From Candidatus Nanopelagicales bacterium (GTDB lineage Bacteria; Actinomycetota; Actinomycetes; S36-B12; GCA-2699445): 64,000 nt of DNA. Both the position numbers and the translations under genes were made by a program. Location of the stretch: positions 124,001 to 188,000 of the forward strand of contig JBAOHO010000026.1 in NCBI GenBank assembly GCA_037045355.1, in the 5' to 3' direction. Positions 36,965 to 44,761 of this stretch are shown piece by piece; position 1 is the stretch's first letter, and each line of letters starts with the position of its first letter. The notes below the pieces were generated by a model. It saw nothing but the letters and a program-made list of their open reading frames with translations, did not search any database and had not been told where the DNA came from.

Positions 36965-37753
36965 TCAGCGTTGGCAGGGCAGTTCCGCGAGAGTGCGCAG
37001 CCCGGTGATGTCGCCTGGCGCCAATGCCGGTCGATCGCTGCTCAAAGTGCCGTTCATGATCGAGCCGGACGAGTCCACGTGACCGAGCCCGAGAGCATGG
37101 CCCGACTCGTGCAGATACAGCGCCTGGCGCAGCACATCCTCGCTCAGGGCCGCTGCGTCGTGGGCATCGATCATCACGAAACCACGGTCGCCGACCAGTT
37201 GGCCGCTGGCCCCACTGTCATTGCTGACGACCTGCAACCCGGCGTTCCCCGCGGTCCGTCCGCGTACGGCCACGGCGCGGTGGGAGTCGTCGCCCGCCGC
37301 ATCGTCGCCGTTGACATAGGTGATCCCGATGGAACCCGACTCGATCGACTCCAGGTTGAGTTGTCCGTCGTCAGTCAGTTCGAGTGCCCGCTCGCCGGCG
37401 AACTCGAAGCGATAGCGTCCCTGCGACGCTGTTGTCCAGGCCTGGAACACCGCTTCCCACCGCTGCACCTCTGCGGCGGGGTCCATGCCGGAGCCGCCGA
37501 CCTGAGTCAGGTCGATCGTGTAGGCGATGGTGCCGGCACACCAGCGGCCGGGATAACGGTCGTCGTCGGATCGCAGCAGGTAGGAGTATCCCTTGGCGCG
37601 GGCCGTGGTGGCGTTCGCCTCCGCCGAGGCGTTCTGAGCTGAGGTCGTCGCATCGGGACCGACGCGCAGCCGCGGATCCGCGGCGAGCAGCAACAATGCG
37701 GCCACAGCGATGCATGCCGCAAGCACACGCAAGACACGGTCCACGGGACCCAT
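36965..37753 (-). CDS. Secreted or membrane-anchored matrixin-type zinc metalloprotease
   Basis: This 262-aa protein has an N-terminal hydrophobic segment ('VLRVLAACIAVAALLLLAA', residues 7-25), a linker, and a metzincin catalytic domain with HExxHxxGxxH in 'LHESGHALGLGHVDSS' followed by the Met-turn 'SIMNG'. 'GRWCAGTIAYTIDL' at the domain start and a second Cys in the last five residues could form a disulfide. Matrixins of this small kind occur scattered in actinobacteria. The substrate is unknown. It is a single gene, convergent with the Fic-like gene. Confidence 0.82.
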   Translation of the reverse strand: MGPVDRVLRVLAACIAVAALLLLAADPRLRVGPDATTSAQNASAEANATTARAKGYSYLLRSDDDRYPGRWCAGTIAYTIDLTQVGGSGMDPAAEVQRWEAVFQAWTTASQGRYRFEFAGERALELTDDGQLNLESIESGSIGITYVNGDDAAGDDSHRAVAVRGRTAGNAGLQVVSNDSGASGQLVGDRGFVMIDAHDAAALSEDVLRQALYLHESGHALGLGHVDSSGSIMNGTLSSDRPALAPGDITGLRTLAELPCQR

Positions 37754-37928
37754 ACCTGATCAGATCGGCGCGTCCCACTCGTTGCCTGATTCCGGGATCA
37801 GTCGTAACCCGAATGGATCAGTCAGGCGGTGACGAATAGGACAGTTCACCACCATCGGTACTCACCAGCGGCCCAGCGGTGGGCAGAACCTGTGGGCACT
37901 GCGGCAACCAGCTGCCGGCTCTGCATGG

Positions 37929-38732
37929 TCAGTGGAGGTCGGCCCCACCGGCTGACCGGCGCCCTGCGTACCACGCAAGACCCAGGGCGACGGCTCCGCC
38001 CACCGCGAGCGCTGCCGTTCGTCTGCCCTCCTTGGTCTCCAGGGGAGTACGCATCGCCACTGGTTTGGAGAATCGCAGGATCGGCCAGTCTCGTTCCTGG
38101 GCGATCCGCTTCAACTCCGCATCGGGGTTGGTGGCCACTGGATGCCCCACGATCTCGAGCATCGGCAGGTCCGTCTGCGAGTCGGTGTACGCGTAGCAGT
38201 CGCTCAGGTCGTAACCGCGCTCGGCCGCGAGATCACGCATGGCATCTGCCTTGCCGGTGCCGTAGGCGTAGAACAGGATGTCGCCGGTGTAATGGTCGTC
38301 CTCGATCGCCATCTGGGTGCCGATGGCCAGGTCGACTCCCAGTCGATCCCCGATGGGCTCGACCACTTCTGTTCCCGACGACGAGATGATGATCACGTCT
38401 CGACCCGCCGCATGGTGTTCCTCGAAGAGCTCCAGCGCCTCGGCATAGATGATCGGGTCGACGATCTCATCGAGGGTCTCGGCGACGATCTCCTTCACGC
38501 GCGTGACGTCCCAACCCTTGACCAGATCGGACAGGTACTCCCTCATCTGCTCCATCTGGTCGTGGTCGGCGCCGGACAACATGAAGACGAACTGCGCGTA
38601 CGCCGCTTTCAGAGCGTCCGCACGGTGGATGAGTCCACCCTCATAGAACTTACGGGTGAATGCCAACGTGCTGGACTTCGCCAGGACCGTCTTGTCCAGG
38701 TCGAAGAACGCGGCCGCTGGGGCTCCGGTCAT
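37929..38732 (-). CDS. HAD-IB family phosphatase (SerB-like), C-terminal membrane anchor
   Basis: The ATG at 38732 (MTGAPAAAFFDLDKTVL) gives 267 aa. The frame stays open upstream through a Pro/Thr-rich repeat translation that I reject. HAD motifs: I 'FFDLDKTVL', II 'IIISSSG', III Lys in 'GTGKADAM', IV 'YTDSQTDLPML'. The C-terminal 'RRTAALAVGGAVALGLAWYAGRRS' is a membrane helix flanked by arginines. Homologues of this kind stand next to the Tad/Ssd locus in many actinobacteria. The substrate may be a phosphoserine-like or lipid phosphate; not proven. Confidence 0.85.
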   Translation of the reverse strand: MTGAPAAAFFDLDKTVLAKSSTLAFTRKFYEGGLIHRADALKAAYAQFVFMLSGADHDQMEQMREYLSDLVKGWDVTRVKEIVAETLDEIVDPIIYAEALELFEEHHAAGRDVIIISSSGTEVVEPIGDRLGVDLAIGTQMAIEDDHYTGDILFYAYGTGKADAMRDLAAERGYDLSDCYAYTDSQTDLPMLEIVGHPVATNPDAELKRIAQERDWPILRFSKPVAMRTPLETKEGRRTAALAVGGAVALGLAWYAGRRSAGGADLH

Positions 38733-38769
38733 CTGCGCCACGGCAGCAGCGTAGGGCCATGGGTGTCGC

Positions 38770-38912
38770 GGTGTTCTGGTGTTCTGGTGTTCTCCGGGCT
38801 GTTCCGGGGTGTCTCCGGGGTGTTCCGGGGTGTTCCGGGGTGTTCCGGGGTTCCGGGGTGTTCCGGGGTGTTCTCCGGGGTTCTCCGGGGTGTTCCGGGG
38901 TGAGGTGCGATC
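38770..38912. repeat. 10-bp tandem repeat array with variants
   Basis: TGTTCCGGGG is repeated about a dozen times with insertions (TGTTCTCCGGGG) and shortened copies (TTCCGGGG). It fills most of the gap between the divergent HAD phosphatase and AlkD-like genes, so both promoters must lie within or beside it. Confidence 0.9.
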
Positions 38913-38928
38913 TGCCAGCATCTGAGGC

Positions 38929-39618
38929 GTGTGGTCACACGAAGTGGTCGAAGGGTTGCGCGCAGCATTCGTTCCAGATCCCCGCCGGGCCGAACCCATG
39001 CGGGCCTACATGAAGGACGTCGCCCCGTTTCTGGGGATTCCCGCGCCCGTTCGCCGCAGGGCGCAGCGGCGTGTCTTCGCGGAGGTGGGACCCCCCAGCG
39101 AGGAGGAAGTGGTCGCAGCCGCACAACAGTTGTGGGACCAGCCGGAACGCGAGTTCTCGTACGCGGGTGGCGAACTGCTGGGACGATACGTCCGGTTGCT
39201 GAGTCCGGAACGGCTGGATACCGATGTGCGCCGGCTGCTGCTGTCCCGACCGTGGTGGGACACCGTCGACCTGCTGGGCACTGCGGTCATCACTCCCATG
39301 GTGCGCGACCACCCGGAGTTGCTCGCGGTCATGTGGCGGTGGAATGCCACGCCGGATCAGTGGCTCATCCGCGCGTCGATCCAGCATCAGCGGGGACTGC
39401 GCCTGGCCACTGATGTGCCGCTGCTGCTGGCGCTATGTGAGCCGCATATCGCGGATTCGCGGTTCTTCGTCGCCAAGGCCATCGGGTGGGCCTTGCGCGA
39501 CACGTGTCGCTTCGATGTGGACTCTGTCGAACTGTGGGTCGACAACCACCCGAATCTCAGCGCCGTCGCCCGTCGGGAGGCCCGCAAAGGCATCGCGCGA
39601 GGTGAATCGCCCCACTGA
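38929..39618 (+). CDS. DNA alkylation repeat protein (AlkD-like DNA glycosylase)
   Basis: This GTG-started 229-aa protein is made of helical ALK repeats. 'SRPWWDTVDLLG' contains the Trp/Asp pair (W-D-T-V-D) that in AlkD binds and excises alkylated purines, and 'FFVAKAIGWALRD' is the typical repeat near the C-terminus. It should remove 3- or 7-alkyl purines without base flipping. It starts only 17 bp after a 10-bp repeat array, so its expression could depend on that array. Confidence 0.85.
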   Translation: MWSHEVVEGLRAAFVPDPRRAEPMRAYMKDVAPFLGIPAPVRRRAQRRVFAEVGPPSEEEVVAAAQQLWDQPEREFSYAGGELLGRYVRLLSPERLDTDVRRLLLSRPWWDTVDLLGTAVITPMVRDHPELLAVMWRWNATPDQWLIRASIQHQRGLRLATDVPLLLALCEPHIADSRFFVAKAIGWALRDTCRFDVDSVELWVDNHPNLSAVARREARKGIARGESPH

Positions 39619-39871
39619 TCCTGAGTGGCTGCTTGTCCATTGGCCGCTGCACATGATTTGGGTGGAACCTGTGGGGTCGCACATTCCCCTTGAGCGGTGG
39701 AATCGGCATGTCCCGGCGTCATGTGGACCTACCGGGCCGCCTGTGGCGACCGTCCACAACTTCGTGTCGAGCGGCTGCGTCCACAGTCGTACCGCTGTCG
39801 CACACATCGAGGCGGCAGTGGACCACGCTGACCGAGGGATGCGGGGGACGCGAGGACGCGGAGGAGGCTCG

Positions 39872-40858
39872 ATGAATGACGTCGCCGTCGTGGTAGGCGA
39901 TCCGGACCTTGCCCAGGCAGTGTCCGCGGTGGTGGCGGGCAGTGGAATCGCCCCCACTTCGACGGTCCTTCCCGGTACGTCGTTGTTGGTCACCGATGAT
40001 GTGCCGCCGGCCCTGTCCGTGCCGACCGTCGTCGTCGCGGGGGGTCATGATCCGGATCTGTGGCAGCGCGCCTCTCGCGCCGGAGTCGAACAGGTCGTGA
40101 TGCTCCCCGGTGGTGCTGAGATTCTGGGGCGGCGCCTCAGTCGGCGCCCGGCGAGCCGATCGGGAACCATGGTCAGGGTTGTCGGCGCTCGCGGTGGCGT
40201 CGGCGCCACCACCTTGGCCGTCGGGCTCGCTTGGGCGTTGTCCGCAGGCGCCCGAGTCGTCCTGGTCGATGGGGACAGTCACGGTGGTGGACTCGATCTC
40301 GCCCTGGGTCTTGAGAAGGCCGCGGGGCTGCGGTGGGACGAGCTCACCGACGTGCGCGGCCTCGTCCCACCGCGATCGATCTTGGGACGACTACCTCGCG
40401 TCGATGGCCTTCCCGTCGTCTCGCATGGCCGAGACCCGGGCCACGACCCAGTGGGGGCGTGGCCGGCGGTGACGGAATCACTCCTGCGGGCGGCTGACTA
40501 CGCGGTCTGCGATGTGCCCCGCTTCCACCTTCCGCAGTTGGCTCCCGCAGCCAGTTGCGTCGACGTCCTCGTGGTTCCCCACGACATCGCCGGGGTCGCG
40601 GCCGCTCGAAAGTTGATCGATCGCGCCGCCGTGCGAGCCGATGCGGTCCTGGCGATTCGGCGCGTCAAGGGCCCGGTCCACGTCAGCGCTGTCACGGATG
40701 CCATCCCACACCACCCCGCGATAGAGCTACCTCGCTGCACTGCCGTCCGGGCAGCGACCGACTTCGGCGACCTGGCGTCAGCGGTGCAACGGGGGGCCTA
40801 CGCCGCCACGTGTCAGTCCCTCGCTGAGGCAGTAGTCACCGGAGATTCGCGATCGTGA
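39872..40858 (+). CDS. ssd: Ssd/CpaE (TadZ)-like septum-site/secretion localisation ATPase
   Basis: The ATG at 39872 follows a strong GGAGGAGG. The long upstream frame is a shadow of the AlkD gene. The 328-aa protein has a receiver-like N-terminal half (residues 1-100) and a MinD/ParA ATPase half with the deviant Walker A 'GARGGVGATTLAVGLA' and 'VLVDGDSHGGGLDLALG'. It matches the actinobacterial CpaE homologue of the helicase/secretion neighbourhood (Rv3660c/Ssd). It likely positions the Tad machine at the pole or septum. It is the first gene of the Tad operon. Confidence 0.87.
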   Translation: MNDVAVVVGDPDLAQAVSAVVAGSGIAPTSTVLPGTSLLVTDDVPPALSVPTVVVAGGHDPDLWQRASRAGVEQVVMLPGGAEILGRRLSRRPASRSGTMVRVVGARGGVGATTLAVGLAWALSAGARVVLVDGDSHGGGLDLALGLEKAAGLRWDELTDVRGLVPPRSILGRLPRVDGLPVVSHGRDPGHDPVGAWPAVTESLLRAADYAVCDVPRFHLPQLAPAASCVDVLVVPHDIAGVAAARKLIDRAAVRADAVLAIRRVKGPVHVSAVTDAIPHHPAIELPRCTAVRAATDFGDLASAVQRGAYAATCQSLAEAVVTGDSRS

Positions 40859-40940
40859 GAGGTGGATCGGATGTGTGTGCAGCAGTCGACGGCGAGTGAC
40901 GACGGCCGGCGCTCCCACCAGTCAGCGGAGCGGTCCTTCC

Positions 40941-42086
40941 ATGAGTAGGGAATACCTCATTCCCCTGCGGACCTGGTTGGTCGACAACGAAGCCGCGCCG
41001 ACCGAGTCCGGGGTCAGGCGGGGACTGGAGGCGCTCGGTGTCGTCGCGGAGCCGGACGTCCTCGGGCGGCTCGTCGCCGGATTGCAGGCGGAACTCGTCG
41101 GTGCCGGGGTGCTGCAACCACTTCTGGGTATGCCTGGTGTCACCGACGTGCTGGTCAATGGACCAGATCAGGTGTGGATCGACACGGGCGGCGGGCTGCG
41201 TTCGGCGGGTGTTCGTTTCAGCGATGAGGCCGCGGTCCGATCCCTCGCTCAGCGTCTCGCCGCGCAAGCCGGGCGGCGCTTGGACGATGCCTCCCCTTTC
41301 GTCGATGCGCGACTTCCCGACGGTGTCCGCCTGCATGCGGCACTACCGCCGCTGGCATCGCCCGGCACTCTGATCAGCCTGCGGATTCCCGCTGAGCGCC
41401 GGTTCAGCCTGACGCACCTGATCGATGCGGAGTCGGTCACCGAGGCGGGGGCGTGGTGGTTGCGTGCATTGATCGCCGCCCGGGTCGGGTTCCTGGTCAC
41501 CGGCGCCACAGGATCAGGCAAGACCACCGTCTTGCGGGCCCTGCTCGAAGAGGTGCCGCGCGATGAACGCATCGTCGTCGTGGAGGAATCAGCCGAAATC
41601 GAACTGGGTCACCCGCACTTCGTCCGGCTCGAGACACGGGTGGCCAATGCCGAGGGCCGCGGCGAGGTTTCCTTGACCGATCTGATGCGTCAAGCCATGC
41701 GGATGCGTCCCGACCGCATCGTGGTGGGAGAGGTGCGCGGGCGTGAGGTCGCTGCCTTGTTGAATGCCATGAACACGGGCCATGAGGGGTCCTGCGGCAC
41801 GATCCATGCGAACGATCCGGCGAGCCTGCCGGCCCGGATCGAGGCCCTGGCTCTGGCGGCGGGCCTGGATCGGCCCGCGGTTCACAGCCAACTCGCTGCC
41901 GGACTCGAGGCTGTACTTCACGTCGCGCGGGATCCCGCCGGACGGCGTCGCATCGTGCAGATGGGGTGTCCCGTGCTCACATCCACCGGCGTCGTCGTCG
42001 TCGAACCGCTGGTGACATTCACGAGATCCCGACCCCGCCTTCATCGACCACTTCATCCACTGGTCCAGCGACTGCGGGCCTCATGA
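40941..42086 (+). CDS. tadA: Tad secretion ATPase CpaF/TadA
   Basis: The ATG at 40941, with GGAG about 10 bases upstream, gives 381 aa. It has 'GVTDVLVNGPDQVWID', Walker A 'VTGATGSGKTTVLRALL', 'VVVEESAEIELGHPHFVRLETR', Walker B/His-box 'RIVVGEVRGREVAALLNAMNTGHEGSCGTIHAN'. This is the type II/IV secretion motor that drives pilin assembly through TadBC. It overlaps tadB by ATGA. A start further upstream (40875 region) would remove the 82-bp gap to ssd but has no good ribosome site. Confidence 0.9.
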   Translation: MSREYLIPLRTWLVDNEAAPTESGVRRGLEALGVVAEPDVLGRLVAGLQAELVGAGVLQPLLGMPGVTDVLVNGPDQVWIDTGGGLRSAGVRFSDEAAVRSLAQRLAAQAGRRLDDASPFVDARLPDGVRLHAALPPLASPGTLISLRIPAERRFSLTHLIDAESVTEAGAWWLRALIAARVGFLVTGATGSGKTTVLRALLEEVPRDERIVVVEESAEIELGHPHFVRLETRVANAEGRGEVSLTDLMRQAMRMRPDRIVVGEVRGREVAALLNAMNTGHEGSCGTIHANDPASLPARIEALALAAGLDRPAVHSQLAAGLEAVLHVARDPAGRRRIVQMGCPVLTSTGVVVVEPLVTFTRSRPRLHRPLHPLVQRLRAS

Positions 42087-42706
42087 CGTGGCTACTGCTC
42101 CTCGGTGCGGTCATGCTGATCCCCCTTCCGACTCGCACGTCAGACTCCGCGGGCTTCCGGTTTGGGCACAGCCTGCGGGCAGTGACGGATCCCGACGATG
42201 CGGTCGCCTGGACGCTCGCGCTGGCGGGGGAGCTGCGCGGGGGGAGCGATGCGTTGCGTGCGATCCAGGTCTGCACGCGCCGCCACGGTGTCGCGCCCCG
42301 CGCTGCCCGGGCAGCCGCACTTGGTGGCGACGTTCCGGCAGCTCTGCGCGAGGACGCCGCCGGAGCACCGGTCTTGTCATCGATTGCGGCCGCATGGTCG
42401 ATCTCGCAACAAACGGGATCGGGATTGGCCGAAGTGCTCGAGAATCTCGCCGACGGGTATCGCCGCACGGTCGAGGTGCGCAGGGCCCTGGCCGTGGAAC
42501 TCGCCGGGCCGCGCGCCACCGCCCGACTCATGAGCCTGCTTCCCGCCATCGGAGTGGGATTCGCGATGATGCTGGGTGCTGATCCGTTGCGCTGGTTCAT
42601 CACAAGTCTCACTGGCACTGTGTGTCTGCTCGCGGGGATCGCTCTGAACGTGGCCGGGTTCTGGTGGCTGCACGCGTTGGTCAAGAGGGTGGAGTCCGAC
42701 CTATGA
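42083..42706 (+). CDS. tadB: Tad inner-membrane platform protein TadB
   Basis: The ATG at 42083 overlaps the tadA stop; the longer frame upstream is a shadow. The 207-aa protein carries a T2SSF-type core ('AAAWSISQQTGSGLAEVLENLADGYRRTVEVRRALAVELAGPRATARLMSLLP') and C-terminal membrane helices ('LLAGIALNVAGFWWLHAL'). It would form, with TadC, the membrane platform under the ATPase. It is short compared with proteobacterial TadB but normal for actinobacterial Tad loci. Confidence 0.83.
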   Translation: MTWLLLLGAVMLIPLPTRTSDSAGFRFGHSLRAVTDPDDAVAWTLALAGELRGGSDALRAIQVCTRRHGVAPRAARAAALGGDVPAALREDAAGAPVLSSIAAAWSISQQTGSGLAEVLENLADGYRRTVEVRRALAVELAGPRATARLMSLLPAIGVGFAMMLGADPLRWFITSLTGTVCLLAGIALNVAGFWWLHALVKRVESDL

Positions 42707-42750
42707 GTGCGACGAGGATCGCGCCTCTGAGTGCGACGAGGACCGCGTGA
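42703..42750 (+). CDS. 15-codon coupling micro-ORF between tadB and tadC, built from a 24-bp duplication
   Basis: ATG 42703 overlaps the tadB stop (ATGA), and its TGA at 42748-42750 overlaps the tadC start (GTGA). The 15-residue peptide MSATRIAPLSATRTA contains SATRxA twice because 24 bp (42704-42727) are duplicated with small changes. The simplest reading is that a duplication pushed tadC away from tadB and the micro-ORF keeps ribosomes coupled. A function for the peptide is not implied. Confidence 0.45.
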   Translation: MSATRIAPLSATRTA

Positions 42751-43448
42751 GTTGGGCACTGGTCGCGTTGGCCGTCGTATTGGTCCCCGTCCCCGCTGTG
42801 GCCAACGCCCGACAACCGATCTGCGGGGACAGCGGGAAACGGGACACACGCCTGCCTCCGCTCAACATCATCGCCGCCGTGGCGGTGGTCCTGGGCAGCT
42901 TGGGTATTGTGCCGATGCCGTGGTCCTTGGTGGTCGCCGCGATCGGGGGTTACCTCGCCCACCGGTACATGCCCACCGAATTCTCTCGGGATGAGGAACG
43001 GCGGGCTCTCGCGCTGGCGCGATCCCTGCCTGACGCGATCGATCTGCTGGCAGCGGTCCTGCGGGCTGGATTGACCGACACGGATGCGGTCGCCTTGGTA
43101 GCTGACGCCGTACCCGGTCAGTTGGGGGAACTCCTGTCACGCGTGGCCCGCCACCGCGCCTTCGGGGCCACGGCCGCTCAGGCATGGCGCACAGTTCGCG
43201 ACGAGCCGGCTCTGGCTGAACTGTCCTCGGTGATGGCTCGCAATGCCGATACGGGCTCTCCTGTGGCGCCGATCTTGGATCGGGTGGCGGCTGATGCCCG
43301 CCGGGACTACTACAGCGCCGCTCAAGGCGCCGCGCGCGCGGCAGCTGTCCGGGCGGTGATCCCACTGGCAGCGTGTTTCCTGCCGGCGTTCGTCCTGCTC
43401 GGTGTGGTTCCCATCGTCGCTTCCCTGGTGTCGGAGTTGTCGTTCTGA
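42747..43448 (+). CDS. tadC: Tad inner-membrane platform protein TadC
   Basis: This GTG-started 233-aa protein has two N-terminal membrane segments ('WALVALAVVLVPVPAVA', 'IIAAVAVVLGSLGIVPMPWSLVVAAIGGYLAHRY'), a cytoplasmic T2SSF-type helical domain ('LPDAIDLLAAVLRAGLTDTDAVALVADAV', 'MARNADTGSPVAPILDRVAADAR') and C-terminal membrane helices. It is the partner of TadB. It is followed after 128 bp by the pilin gene, which has its own ribosome site. Confidence 0.85.
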   Translation: MSWALVALAVVLVPVPAVANARQPICGDSGKRDTRLPPLNIIAAVAVVLGSLGIVPMPWSLVVAAIGGYLAHRYMPTEFSRDEERRALALARSLPDAIDLLAAVLRAGLTDTDAVALVADAVPGQLGELLSRVARHRAFGATAAQAWRTVRDEPALAELSSVMARNADTGSPVAPILDRVAADARRDYYSAAQGAARAAAVRAVIPLAACFLPAFVLLGVVPIVASLVSELSF

Positions 43449-43576
43449 CCGGTATCCCCAGGACCGTCTTCCCGCCGCCCGTCCCCAGTGCCGATCGCCC
43501 CCGGTGAATCGCGTGACCTCGATCGACAGTGGGCGCACCACAACACAGCGCCTACGGGCGGAAAGGGGAAACAACC

Positions 43577-43759
43577 ATGTCGAATCTCTTGGCACGTGCG
43601 GTTGAGGAGGAGGATGGCCTCTCGACGGCGGAATATGCCGTGGGCACCGTGGCCGTCGCCGGTCTCGGTGGCGTCCTGGTGCAGATTCTCACCTCGGACT
43701 GGGCCATGGAACTGCTGAAGCGGGTCATCGAGTGGGCATTCAGCTTCCTGTTCAGCTGA
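43577..43759 (+). CDS. Flp-like pilin / DUF4244 small protein
   Basis: This 60-aa protein starts at ATG 43577 behind AAAGGGG. 'EEDGLSTAEYAVGTVAVAGLGGVLVQIL' shows a type IV-like prepilin processing site: Gly followed by a hydrophobic stretch with Glu at +5 of the mature chain. The single hydrophobic helix would be the pilin core. DUF4244 proteins occupy this place in Streptomyces Tad loci. The prepilin peptidase itself is not in the window. Confidence 0.85.
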   Translation: MSNLLARAVEEEDGLSTAEYAVGTVAVAGLGGVLVQILTSDWAMELLKRVIEWAFSFLFS

Positions 43760-44586
43760 TGATGGACCGGGGGCGTGCCGCGGCGCGTTGCACGCCCCCG
43801 GGCTCTGCCAGTCATGAGTCGGGAATGGTCACTCTCGAAATCGCACTCGCAATTCCGCTCGTTTTGATCTTCGCTGTCGCCGGCGCTTGGCTGGTGGCGG
43901 CCGGGCAAGCGCAAGCGCTGGTCACGGACGCTGCTCGGGCCACCGCGCGTGAAGTCGCCCGGGGAGTGCCTGAGCGACAGGCGGTTGCCGCGGGTCATCA
44001 AGTGGCGCCTGACGCCGAGATCGTGGTGTCTGCCTCTGGCTCGGTCATCCGGGTCCGTGCTGAGCGGACGCTGCGTGGCCCGGGGCCCTTGCTGTCCCAT
44101 CTGCGCCAGAGTGTCTCCTCCACTGTCGTCACCACAGCCGAGGAGTCGAATCCGTTCACCCGATACTCGGCCACCGCGGACTCGGCTCCGGGTCCGGTCC
44201 GGTTCCGGTTCCGGGTTCGGGTTCGGGTCCGGGTTCGGGTCCGGGGTCGGATTTGGGAAGGCCTCGATGAGCGCGATCGGATCGGAGCGTGGCTCTGCGG
44301 GACTGTTGGTCATCGCTGGTGCCGGCCTTGTGGCCGCCGCCACTGCCGTGGCGGGCGCGTTGGTGGCGGGGGCGGTGACCCACACGAGAGCTCAGAGCGC
44401 GGCGGACGTGACCGCCCTTGCAGTGGCCGGTCGGATCCTCGCCGACCCGGATCCCTGTTATGTCGGCGGCGAGGTTGCGCGCGGCAACGACGCCCGGCTG
44501 ACCGACTGTCAACTCGCGGGGGCCAGCGCGACGGTGGCGGTGTCGATTCCTCTGCCGCCCGTGCTCGCGCGGCTGATGCCGGGTGA
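43759..44586 (+). CDS. tadE: TadE-like pilus assembly protein, 3' end uncertain
   Basis: The start is ATG 43759 (overlapping the pilin stop) or 43762. 'GMVTLEIALAIPLVLIFAVAGAWLVAAGQAQALVTDAARATAREVARG' is a classic TadE N-terminal pilin-like helix. After residue about 140 the frame enters a GGTTCC/GGGTTC microsatellite (44187-44250), reads as alternating Arg/Val, and then runs 320 bp over the next gene, which is unlikely. A one-unit length change in the tract would instead end it at TGA 44268-44270, overlapping the next start by ATGA like the other genes here. Literal coordinates are given. Confidence 0.6.
   Translation: MMDRGRAAARCTPPGSASHESGMVTLEIALAIPLVLIFAVAGAWLVAAGQAQALVTDAARATAREVARGVPERQAVAAGHQVAPDAEIVVSASGSVIRVRAERTLRGPGPLLSHLRQSVSSTVVTTAEESNPFTRYSATADSAPGPVRFRFRVRVRVRVRVRGRIWEGLDERDRIGAWLCGTVGHRWCRPCGRRHCRGGRVGGGGGDPHESSERGGRDRPCSGRSDPRRPGSLLCRRRGCARQRRPADRLSTRGGQRDGGGVDSSAARARAADAG
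44187..44250. repeat. 5-7 bp GC microsatellite at the 3' end of tadE
   Basis: Units of TCCGG, TTCCGG and TTCGGG/TCCGGG follow each other about ten times with uneven lengths (5, 6 and 7 bp). Because many units are not multiples of three, slippage would switch the tadE reading frame. Confidence 0.85.
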
Positions 44587-44632
44587 GTACGCCGTCGCCC
44601 GCAGCCGAGCTGAAGTCGTCATTGTTCCGTGA
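44267..44632 (+). CDS. TadE/G-like protein of the helicase/secretion neighbourhood (Rv3654c-like)
   Basis: This 121-aa protein starts at ATG 44267. One N-terminal membrane helix 'SAGLLVIAGAGLVAAATAVAGALVAGA' is followed by 'RAQSAADVTALAVAGRI', the usual TadG/Rv3654c signature, and a small extracytoplasmic domain with two Cys ('DPCYVG', 'TDCQL') likely joined by a disulfide. It is the last gene of the Tad operon. It was chosen over the overlapping tadE read-through because its composition and motifs fit a family. Confidence 0.83.
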   Translation: MSAIGSERGSAGLLVIAGAGLVAAATAVAGALVAGAVTHTRAQSAADVTALAVAGRILADPDPCYVGGEVARGNDARLTDCQLAGASATVAVSIPLPPVLARLMPGEYAVARSRAEVVIVP

Positions 44633-44639
44633 TGGCGCG

Positions 44640-44683
44640 ATGGCTGACGGCGGGATGGCTTGTCAGGCGTGCTCGTCGGCCAT
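44640..44683. terminator. Imperfect hairpin at the end of the Tad operon
   Basis: ATGGCTGACG (44640) and CGTCGGCCAT (44674) pair with one mismatch in ten. They lie between the convergent TadE-like and TerC genes, 8 bp after the former's stop codon. Confidence 0.4.
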
Positions 44684-44761
44684 TTCGTCAGGATTCGTGT
44701 TCTCGACTTCGCCTCGTAGGCGGTGGGCGGTGGATCGATGGGTCACGGGCCCCGGCGCCGC

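Noticed and set aside
37879..38196. Possible small zinc-ribbon protein (CGHCGN) on the plus strand
   Set aside because: Only the first few codons look like a CxxC motif; the rest is antisense to the HAD phosphatase.
38733..38999. N-terminal extension of the HAD phosphatase through the 10-bp array
   Set aside because: The added residues are pure Pro/Thr/Glu repeat translation; ATG 38732 begins right before HAD motif I.
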